Source of the DNA: Vicia villosa
Lineage: Eukaryota > Streptophyta > Magnoliopsida > Fabales > Fabaceae
NCBI RefSeq assembly: GCF_029867415.1
Contig: NW_026705304.1
Coordinates: 434,001-498,000, forward strand
DNA: 64,000 nucleotides
Direction of reading: 5' to 3'
The position numbers and the translations under genes were made by a program. The notes under the pieces are model-generated. The model worked only from the letters and a program-made list of their open reading frames with translations. It ran no database searches and was not told the origin of the DNA. Shown in pieces: positions 33,561 through 44,264 of the stretch (the stretch's first letter is position 1; every line of letters begins with the position of its first letter).

Positions 33561-35520
33561 GGATAGTTCCTCTCACGAACTTAAGGATGTTCGCAAAAAA
33601 ATTCTCTTCGTCTATGTTCCTTGTAGTGTGATGGCTAGGAGAGTTTTGTGGACTAGCTTGGTGGAGAGGAAGAGAAAAGTGGGAACGAAGAACCGTGTCT
33701 TAGAGGTGATTTTAATGAAGTTTCTAGTAGAGAAGAAAGATTAGGGGAAAGAGATTATCACCATAGAAGAGGCATGGAGGAGTTTCGTGGATTCATTGAG
33801 AATATGGGGTTGGATGACATTCCGTGTGTGGGAGGTAAATTCACTTGGTTCAAAGGCAACGAGAAGACTATGAGTAGACTTGATAGGTTTTTGGTAACAA
33901 GGAAGATGATTGAAGAGTGGGGATATTTGAGATCATCCTCCAATTCGGTTAAATACCGTGAAAATTGATTGGGGTCCTAAGCCTTTTAGGTTTAACAATT
34001 CTTGGTATAAACATGAAGGGTTTAAGGCCTTTATTGTTGAAGAATGGGTGAAGTTGAAGAAAGAGAGTAGAGGAGACTTTATTTTGTATGAGAAGCTAAA
34101 AAGTTTGAAGCACCGTCTTAGAGTTTGGAATCATGAGGTTTTCAGATGTATTGATTTAAATGTGAGTGTGTAGGTGGGAAATCTTAAAGAGTTAGACAAG
34201 TTATCGGTAAATGATATTGGGGGTAATGTTGATCCCTTAGTTAATCTTAGAAGAGAAGCCACAAATGAGTTATGGAATTGTTTAAATGTGAAAGAAAGCA
34301 TGCTTAGGTTGAAATCTAGACAACTTTGGTTGAAGGATGGAGACAAGAATACGCATTATTTTCACAACGCGTTAAAGGCGAGACATAGAAGAAATGGCAT
34401 CACTTTATTGTATGGAGAGAATGGTATGGTGGAAGGTGTCAAAGAGATAAAGGAGGAGGTCAAAATTAATTTTAAAAGTTTTTTAAAGAAGAATATACCA
34501 TAAGAGCTTTACTGCAGGGCCTTGTTTTCCATACCTTGTGTGAGAATGATAGAGTGTGGTTGGAGAGAACGTTTTCGGAAGAGGAGGTGAAATAAGCTAT
34601 TTGGTCATGTGATGGAAACAAAAGTTCCGGTCTAGATGGTTACTCCCTTGAATTTTTTTAACATAATTGGGAGGTTGTTAAGGAGGATGTTGTTAGATTC
34701 GTGAAGGACTTTCATAACAAGGCTAGGCTTACGAAAGCTTGCACCTTATCTTTCATCACCTTAATTCCAAAAGTCAAAAACCCTCAATCCTTGTCTGGAT
34801 ATAGGCCTATTTGTTTTGTGAGAAGTTTGTATAGCATTCTTGCAAAACTCTTGGCGGCAAGGTTGAGAAGTGTGTCATCGAGAAGTTGGTGTCGAACAAC
34901 CAAATGACTTTTGTTCTGGGTAGAAATATTGTGGATGGAGTTCTTGTGGTTAACGAGGTGTTGGATCTTTCTAAAAGAGATAAAAGGATTTCTGTAGTGT
35001 TGAAAGTAGACTTTGAAAAAGCATATGATAGTGTAAGTTGGAATTTTGTAAGGTATGTTTTAGACAAGATAGGATTTGGTGTTAGGTGGATGAGATGGAT
35101 GGAAGTTCTGGGTAGAAATATTGTGGATGGAGTTCTTGTGGTTAACGAGGTGTTAGATCTTTCTAAAAGAGATAAAAGGATTTCTGTAGTGTTGAAAGTA
35201 GACTTTGAAAAAGCATATGATAGTGTAAGTTGGAATTTTGTAAGGTATGTTTTAGACAAGATAGGATTTGGTGTTAGGTGGATGAGATGGATGGAAGGAT
35301 GCCTTTTCACTAGTAGTATGTATGTTATTATATACGGTAGTACTACGAAGGATTTCAAGGTTGAGAAAGGATTTTGACAAGGAGACTCTTTGTCCCCTTT
35401 TTTTGTTCGTGTTGGTCATGGAGGTTCTCACGGTTTTAATGCGGAAAGCAATAGATATTGGTGATTTTCGGGAGTTTAAGATTAATGAAGTTGAGGAAGT
35501 GAATATGCTCCAATTCACTC
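33561..35520 (+). pseudogene. LINE-3 copy A: endonuclease and RT fragment, plus strand
   Basis: A LINE truncated at both ends. Endonuclease: LFVYVPCSVMARRVLW, VGGKFTWFKGN and LDRFLV. RT N-terminus: SRQLWLKDGDKNTHYFH, LIPKVKNPQSLSGYRPI, FVLGRNIVDGVLVVNEV and VDFEKAYDSVSWN. Stops occur near 33743, 34171, 34501 and 34905. The catalytic FADD motif is not reached: text stops at NMLQF (about 35512), some 25 bases before the solo LTR. It differs in sequence from LINE-2, so it is a separate insertion lying head-to-head with it. Confidence 0.85.
34913..35296 (+). repeat. In-frame 192-bp tandem duplication inside LINE-3 RT, only in block A
   Basis: GTTCTGGGTAGAAATATTG begins at 34913 and again at 35105; the two 192-bp units are almost identical. 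Block B has one unit. 192 is 64 codons, so the frame is kept. Confidence 0.95.
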
Positions 35521-35539
35521 AAAAATATAAATTAGTTTA

Positions 35540-36856
35540 TGTTAAGTGCCAAAATGTAGTTATTTCGTATATATGTTTTGTTGCACTTATCGATACTTTT
35601 TGTTAATACCGTTGAATAATACCCCGTTTTGTGCATAAATACGTATACTTTGTGAATAGATATGTTTTCATACACTTTTATATTTTTTGATAGTTTTCTA
35701 CTCTTTTTGTAGGTATTCTTGCGTATTTGGAGCATGAGCAATAAAGTGTCGAAGACACGGCTTCAAACGCGCGATTTTAAGCGACGGAATCAATTCATTC
35801 GATGGATAAGGATCAAAATGAGGAAGATAAAAATCATCAATTTGACTACCATTTATTCATTTTTAGATAGGAAATTGAATAAGCTTTCCAACGCTTCGAA
35901 CCAGGTGCAAATCGGAGTTACGGTTCTCAAGTTACGTCATTTTTACTAAAAGCTGTTTTTTCAAGTCAGCGAGTTGGGCGCGATGCGCGCTCCTGCGCGC
36001 GACGCGCGCTGGACAGATCTCAAAATTGCATAAATAGGCGAAAATCAGATTTTTTTAGGTTATGTTTTGGGTATTTTTGAACCCCAACTCATCCTAGGTC
36101 ATTTTTGGGTAGATTTAGCTTGGAAACACCATTGAAGCTTGTAATCGGATGATCCGGAGTTGAAACTTCTTTGCTCGTGATTGACACCGTGAAATATTTG
36201 ATTTTCTTCTTCTTCTCTTCTCTTTGTATTTCTCTTTTGGTGAGTTTGTATGTAAATACTCTAAACCCATGGATGTTTGTTACTCTTTCTACTAGTTGTA
36301 TAAAGTTTGCTTTACAAATCTTAATCGGTGTTTCCTTGATCTTTTTGCTTAAATGTTTTGGATATGTGTTGTTGTAGAAATAGACATCACAAATCTAGAT
36401 TAGGGGGATATCTGTTAGCTTTTGATTCTAGACATAGGATTGGGGTTAACATCCACTTAATATCTGAGTTTAATGCTTCTGTGTTGTTTGATCGGTTGAG
36501 ACATCGTCGAAAGAGCAATATAGTTGAATTCTCGTCGGTGTTGCAGAAATAGACATTGATGTGAGGGATATGTGGTGATTCTGATGAGTATTGTAGATTG
36601 AGTACGGCGGAGTGATAAATCTAAGTTTGTGAGGAGTAGTTTAGATTCAAACCAGATAAGCTATTCTCTATCAAGAATGAATTTACTTTATGTTCATATG
36701 TTATATTTTCCTGTTTGCTTAAAACCCATTTAACCCAAGCTCATAACTAAGAATCCTTCGAACGACGATTCAATAGCACTAATCTCTGTGGACACGATAA
36801 TTTCCCGGATAAATACTTCCAAAACGTTTGTTGTTTGCCGCTATACCGCTCCAACA
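35540..36856 (+). repeat. Solo LTR of the Athila-like element, block A
   Basis: 1,317 bp from TGTTAAGTGCC to GCTCCAACA with the 5-bp duplication GTTTA on both sides (35535-35539, 36857-36861). At the same site block B has LTR, internal region and LTR with the same duplication. A TATA-like CATAAATAGG lies at 36029-36038, and a CpG-dense core at 35977-36010. Short ORFs of 68-78 codons recur in all three LTR copies but show frame-neutral drift and look incidental. Confidence 0.95.
36029..36038 (+). promoter_or_regulatory. TATA-like box in the Athila-like LTR
   Basis: CATAAATAGG about 20 bases downstream of the CpG-dense core, near the middle of the LTR. The 3' LTR in block B keeps it; the 5' LTR there reads CATAAATATG. 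Confidence 0.4.
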
Positions 36857-37039
36857 GTTTAACAATAGGGACTAAAACTACCGACATAATAATTTTATGA
36901 GAACCAAAATATGTCATTTTTTAAATAAGAATTAAAAATGAAATTTGAGATATTTATAGAAAAAAAAAATACTTAACCCAAAAGAAGTTGTCCATAAAAA
37001 TACTACCAATATTTTCCCTCAACTTGGGTCAACATTTAT

Positions 37040-37390
37040 AGACAACAACATCAATAATCTTTTGCACTACTACATTAGGAGTAGTACTTTTTCCAAAAAC
37101 ACAACACATTTCTGATTTTCCAGCACTCATGAATAGTTTATGTAAAAGCACATAGTAGAATTCTCAATCTCCAACCTTTTCTACCACAAGTACTGAGTAT
37201 CCATCTTGCTTCATGATTCCAATCTGCAAGTGTATGCTTCAACTGAAGCCAATCCAATATCTGCAGCTGCAGCCAGATAAACGGAAGGTTTGTATATTCA
37301 AAGAATAAGTGGTTCTGTATCTCTATGTCATCACAGAAACTACGCTATTATCTCTCTTCAACAGCCGAAACCTCTTCAGTCTTCGGTCTT
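37040..37390 (-). pseudogene. Relic of a LINE C-terminal (zf-RVT) region, block A
   Basis: On the minus strand a frame reads QNHLFFEYTNLPFIW, DWNHEARWIL and, after one stop, IHECWKIRNVLCF, the pattern of the extreme C-terminus of plant LINE ORF2. Sequence 36862-37039 before it is AT-rich and resembles half of a MITE. 37391-37803 is AT-rich with nothing recognised. Confidence 0.65.
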
Positions 37391-37803
37391 TCTTTAGTAG
37401 ATAAAACTAAATTATTTTGATTTTGTCTAATAGATTAGTATTTTTATTAGAGGACTTAATTTGTTGAATGCTTAAAAAAATTATAAGCATTAGATTCGTC
37501 CAAAATTTTATATGAATTAATTGGATTAAAAAATAGTTGTACAATTAAAAAATTTCATTTTGTATTAAATTATGTTTAATAAATGACTAAAAATTCTATT
37601 TTAGTTTTTTTTCATAGAAATGATTAAACGTTTTAGTAACTTAGAAAAGTCATGTATTCAAAATTGACACTTAAGGTGGTTGTTGATCAAAATGATAAAT
37701 ATATTATAAATATAAAAGTATAATAATTTAGAGTTCGATTGAAAAAATAAATAAAATTTAATCGAAAATGATTTAATTTATGACTTAAACTTAGCTACAT
37801 ATT

Positions 37804-38073
37804 ATCAAAATAATAAATATATCATAAAAGTATAATAAATTAGAGTTGATTAAAACAATTAAAAAAAATCAAATATGATTTTATTGATGACTTAAACTTA
37901 GCTAAGAAATATGTAGAGGTGCATCTGTTTTTGGACTCTATATCATGCCAATTATCAAATTTCTCATACTCTCAAACTGACAATTATAAAAGGATTAACA
38001 AAACCACGTTAGGTTATCATCCTTTGTTTGCTATTGATGATTATTTTACAGCTTTAGGTAAAAAAAAATTAAA
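37804..38073. other. AT-rich start of the inter-block spacer
   Basis: A word of about 120 bases ending GACTTAAACTTAGCTA at the end of block A is repeated imperfectly here (ends near 37902). Otherwise nothing recognised. Confidence 0.5.
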
Positions 38074-39503
38074 ATTTAATTGAGGAAGCTTGCTATGAAA
38101 TCATCATACTCAAAAAAATCTTCGGTAATCTCAAAATAGATTTCGTAGTTTTTGTTCTCCTCCGTTGATGTCAAACTATTATCATCACATGTTTTCAACA
38201 TATCTTCTTCCGCTCCTGGATTGACATGAACATTGGGTTGTACTTCCAAAATACTTAAGAAAGATTCAACCTTCTTGTGGATTTAGCAATATTTCTATTG
38301 AAATATCTTCCATTTCTAAAATATTTTCAATGTACTCCATTTCTTGAGGACAGGCATAATTTTTAGTTTTTAAAATATTCTCTTTGTCCTTAGACATTGG
38401 AGGACAAGATATATTTTCATATTCCAAAATTTTTTCCTTGTGTGTTTGATCTCAGAAGGACAAAAAAAACATTTTCAGCTTGAGAGTTATTTGCTTTGAC
38501 CTTGATTACTAAAGGATAAGAATTATATGCAGCTTCTGAATTATTCACTTTGTCTTCAATCAAAACAGAGAATATTGAAACATTTTGAGAGCTTGGAGAA
38601 TCATTTTTCCCTTTTTGAGCGTGTTTTTCTTTTCCGACCTAAAAATGATAAACAATATAAAATAGTCAGTCAAAATTACATAAGAAAATTAATGTACAAA
38701 TATTAACATTAAATATATGTTAGATACATCACCCTCGTTTTATAGCTTCTCTTCTTTCTAGGTACAAAGGCAATATGGAGAACTAAATCATCACTCCTAA
38801 CTTCAAGATTGTTTTTATCCTCATCCTCAATTTTAACATTACTATCTTCGTCATCAACCTCATCTGAGAACAATATATTGTCCTTAAACATTGTAGGACA
38901 AAAGTTATTTTCTGATTCCAAATATTTTGCCTTGTCTTTAATCTCAGAGGAATAAAAAACCTTTCCATATTGATGATTATTTTTTTGACCATGATGACAA
39001 GAGGACAAAAAATATTTTCAACTTCCGGATTGTTCACTTTGTCCCCAACTATAGGAGACAATGTTGAAGAGCTTGGAGAAATTGGAGCATTATATTTCTT
39101 TTTTTCAACATGTTTTTCTTTTGGAACCTATAATTAATAAACAATAATAAAATAATCAGTCAAAATTATGTAAGAAAATTTATGGAAAATATTAGTATTT
39201 AATATATGTTTGATGCATCACCCTCGTTTTATTGCTTCTCTTCTTTCTGGGTAGAAAGGCAATAGGGAGAAGTAAATCATCACTACTTACTTCAAGATTA
39301 TTTTCATCCTTAGCCTTGATTTCAACAGCATTATCTTTGTTATCAAATATTTTTGAGGGAAATATCTTGTCCTCAGACATTGGAGGACAAAATTTATTTT
39401 CCAATTTCAAATTTTTGGCCTTGTGTTCGAACTCAGGAGGATAAATAACATCTCTAGGTTGATGATCTTCTTTTGTTGACCTTGTTGTGAAAAACGATGT
39501 CAA
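38074..39503 (-). pseudogene. Third MBD-family gene, decayed: repeat-coding exons only, exon 5/6 unit iterated
   Basis: The 3' end reads FFEYDDFIASFLN and stop, as in the two intact genes. Upstream on the minus strand come 18-residue repeats with frameshifts (38080-38640), a splice acceptor, an exon-5-like end KKRSYKTR with GTGATG donor (about 38735), more repeats (38783-39061), an acceptor near 39128, and again KKRSNKTR with GTGATG donor (about 39226) preceded by repeats up to 39503. So the unit of exon 5 end plus exon 6 start is present twice more than in the intact genes. No MBD exons are found above 39503, where unrelated sequence begins. Confidence 0.8.
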
Positions 39504-39850
39504 GAAAAAAATATAATAGGAATTAGAGAAGATAAGAAGAACACAAGAATTTGTTATAACTGTTATTCTTTTACTTTCTCTTAAAACAAGATTACAAGTT
39601 TATAAGAATAACAAATAACCTCTCTCACCCTAAATTAGGATTTGCAGCTTAGCAATGATGAGAGACTAGTATGCTATTTATAATAAAACCTAACATACTA
39701 ACTAATGGGCTTTTTCCACAAGACCCATTACACAAGCCAACTTAATAAACAAGCTAACTTAACAAATTAGGGTTTAAACACTAAAACCTAATTTAACATG
39801 CTAACAACCCTAGCATCTTCGACACAAGCATGTGAATAACCATCGACTTT
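39504..39850. other. Unassigned, possibly LTR-derived sequence
   Basis: No ORF. The text (ACACAAGAATTTGTTATAAC, then TATTTATAATAAAACCTAA) is of the kind found in legume copia LTRs, but no end, duplication or partner is visible. Confidence 0.3.
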
Positions 39851-41720
39851 GTAATACGGTGAATTGACTTTAAATATTTAAGCAAGCAATGTTGCGGTAA
39901 GCATGAGTCGCCACCGACTTTTATTTTATCCAATTTATAGAAAGGCTAAAAGAACAGAAAAAGACCTTTTAAAGTGATTTTGAGTTCGGGGGTAAATTAT
40001 ACAAAGGGAAGGTTTAAAGCACCCTTTGTATCCATGGTTATCCACGGGCTCTTAATTGCTTAGCTGACTTTGTTTGTTTGAAATGTTTAAAAAGTAAGTG
40101 TAGTGTGTGAATAGTAAAAACTTTGTTAAGGACTTTAGCTTGTAAATAAGCGTAGCCTTGTTGGAAAGTATTTGAAAAAGAGTGGGAAAAGTATTTGAAA
40201 TTTGAATAGAGCAAGCAATAAAAAGTTACCAACCCTAAGTTTGAAAAATCGTTCTTTTAGCTTTTCAGTTTGAAAGGGCTATCCATACCATAAAGAGGGT
40301 AGGAAGTCCTTTCATTGGATATTGAAGGGTCATCGAGAATTATCGTTCGCCATAATACTATCCCTACCATAAAGAGGGCAGGTAGTCTAAGGGAAGGATA
40401 TAAGAGTCAATAATCTTTTTAGGCATCATGCGAGGATATCTTAGCAATGGGACAATCATCTTATTTCGAGGCAACATCGAGAGACAAAATTGATGATGAA
40501 TGAACTGAGGGCAACATTTGCTTTAGGTATCCTCGGAATCGAGGGACTTGACTATTTTAAAGGCATAATTCGTAAGGCAACAAGACAACAGTAATAAGAC
40601 AACAGGCAACAAGAGGAATTACCCTAAAGGTGTGTGTGAGGCACAATCAGGTGGTTAATTCAGATATTTTATCTTATAATTAGTGATCTAGGTTCATTCA
40701 AGGCTTGCACTCCCTAGGATTACTAACCACGCAGTTATAAACAAATAATACAAAACCTAACTATTACAAGGCCTCGGGTGGGGGATTACATGGCCAAAAA
40801 CCCGTTGGTGCAGAAAAATAAAGGCAAAGAATAAAGGCAGAAAATATGAGGGAAAAATAATTAATTTAAATATCTTGAGCCTTCATCGCTTCTTGATCAA
40901 CCCTGAAAATTACGAATGAATAAAGAAAAGTTGGTGCATTAAAGATCGTCAACCCTGATTTGTCGGAATAAATCAGGGTTTAAACAAATGGCTTAAGTAA
41001 ATAAATTAATATTTTAAATAAACATTTAAGAAAAATCGAAAATTCAATTAAATATAAACAATTAAAATAATTATTGGACTAAATCCTAATTATTTAATTA
41101 ATTAAAAGTATGTATGAAAATAAAATTGAATTTTAAATATAAAAAAAAAACAATTAATTGATGAGATGATAAAAAGTCGAGTTTTTCGATAAAACATAAA
41201 TAAAAAAACATTTTTGTAAATATAAATTTTTTTGAATGACTAGTTAATAAACTAAAAAAAATAAATAAATAAAATAAAGAACTAAAAGAAGAATTAAAAA
41301 TAAAAAAATTTAGAAACACTTAGCTTGGACCAAGTGTGGTAGGCCATCGGTGGTGTACCGTGGGCTTGAGTATTTGGTCCGTCTGATGTGCATCCAGGGT
41401 GATCCTGTGGCTGGGACGTGAGTGTGTATTGTAGCCTTGCGTGGGCGCATATCATGGAATCCATGAGTATGGTACGTGAGAAAATTGACCAAAATAAGAA
41501 GAGACGCAGGGTATCGAACCCAGGTCTCGTTGGTTACCAGTCCACTTCTACTATCACATCCGCATTGTCTTCCTCCTTCGCTCTTCTGCAAATAAGGTAA
41601 CACTTTTACCTACGGTTTCCTTGAGTGGCCGTAGGCTTTTTGCCATCAAACCGTGAACGATATGGATCGTGATTTTTGAGGCTGCGTGTCTTGGTAATGG
41701 TTGGAGTCGCTTCAGAATGC
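39851..41720 (-). mobile_element. Ogre/Tat-like LTR fragment, probably minus strand
   Basis: GAGTCGCCACCGAC near 39906 is the complement of GGTGGCGACTC, the tRNA-Arg-type primer site I associate with Ogre elements. It is followed by text typical of legume Ogre LTRs (CACCCTTTGTATCCATGG; CATACCATAAAGAGGGTAGG, repeated with variation at about 40285 and 40368). No coding region remains. 41503-41603 holds a tRNA-like B box (GGTATCGAACC at 41510). The outer limit is uncertain. Assignment is from memory of family features, not from a search. Confidence 0.5.
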
Positions 41721-42825
<1,105 letters not shown>

Positions 42826-43129
42826 ATTTGATGGAATAGACTTACCTGATAGTGGATGGAATAAAACATATTTTTTAGAAAATCAAATTCATTCCGTCTA
42901 CTAATTATAAAAACCGTTTAACTCATCCCTTAACATATTTTAAGCGGGAAGAGGTAGTTTAACTAATATGAGTTAAATGAGTATAAACAATTAGAACATG
43001 GTTCAGTCCTTGGCATCAACATTTTTCTGTATTTCTCATAATATACTAATATATAAAGCAACAATTTTTTTAGTCAACACATAATTTCCACTAAGTGTAA
43101 GTTTTATGGTGGAGATAGTTAAGAATTTA

Positions 43130-43680
43130 GTTTAAGGCACATTGCACATATGCTTCAATTCACTAGCGATAGCCACCATTTAATTCTCTTTGATTCCTAC
43201 ATTCAAAGATAAGACTAGAACTCGTCATCTTTATATCGTAGCAAATAGAGTATTTGTTAAACTAGCTATTCAGAAGGCCCGTCTTCTTTCTATGATGTGC
43301 ATGATTCAATTGGTCCAATCAGTCATACAAGACGTGCTTTTGTATAGTCTTAAGTTTTATGAATGACCAATCAACCTTGCTAATAAGATGGATTCTTACA
43401 TCATAATTTTTCTAATGGACAGATAGCATAGACAATAGCAAGCTGATAATTATATCTTGAAAGGTAATTTGCTCTCCTTCGTATGAAGGAGATCTTGGTT
43501 TGAGAGATATTAATAAAATAAACAAAGTTGGTTGTTTATCTCTTTATTGAAAGTTGTTGACTTTCAATAATCAATGATCTTCTATAATTATTAGTAGATA
43601 CTTTAAGCACAAAAATAAAACATGCATCATATTTCTTCTTCAATATGGCATAATATTAAGCATTCCTTTTTCCTTTTTTT
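43130..43680 (+). pseudogene. Relic of a LINE RT C-terminal region, copy B
   Basis: Counterpart of 13020-13560 with the same decayed motifs and additional small differences. Confidence 0.55.
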
Positions 43681-43810
43681 GAATGAACACATTACAACAA
43701 ATAACGCTTTTCATGATGAAGCTTTTACAACAAACGAAACAAAATCGTGGGTATATGTGAGCTGAACGAATTATTTTCTTTAAAAATAAATATTAATAAA
43801 ATTATTACCT

Positions 43811-43813
<3 letters not shown>

Positions 43814-43851
<38 letters not shown>
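43814..43851. repeat. (TA)n microsatellite, 38 bases
   Basis: Counterpart of the 74-base array in block A, about half the length and without the AAT run. Confidence 0.95.
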
Positions 43852-43855
<4 letters not shown>

Positions 43856-44264
43856 AACATCAAATATTAGGTCAAATATTTGATTATTTTATTATTATAA
43901 TATTTAAATTTTTGGAACTCGTGAAAAAATTCAGCTTAGAAACTCAAATTTAGAGCAAAAAGAAAAAAATATATATAATGAAAAATTATTTAATTAATAA
44001 TTAAATTCAAACAATTCTTAAATATTTAGATCTCCAAATATGAAAAATGATAGAGGTGTATCTCCTCTTAAACGCCATAATCACTTATGCATTGCCATTT
44101 TTTTTAAGCAAGGATTCAATAAAAGGGAGAACTAAGGGTTCTCCAACCTTGATACACCAAAGAACGGCCGAACTCCGCTGATGCTCTCACACTATAGAAA
44201 TAACAATATATGATTATTAATTTGTTACTGCTGATTATTTTAGAATTCTAATGAAAAATACCAA

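Noticed and set aside
33336..35520. Twin-priming inversion as the cause of the head-to-head LINE-2/LINE-3
   Set aside because: Twin priming gives complementary, not overlapping, parts of one element; here both carry endonuclease and RT of different sequence.
35719..36552. 68-78-codon ORFs in the Athila-like LTR, present again in both LTRs of block B
   Set aside because: Conservation is explained by LTR identity; no family resemblance, codon pattern or placement suggests a gene.
35540..36856. Gene conversion mosaic in the solo LTR
   Set aside because: It alternates in similarity between the two block B LTRs, but private changes in those LTRs after duplication explain this equally well.
41510..41520. 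tRNA or SINE at a B box (GGTATCGAACC) in the Ogre-like LTR
   Set aside because: The A box is weak, there is no A-tail or duplication, and such motifs are common in these LTRs.
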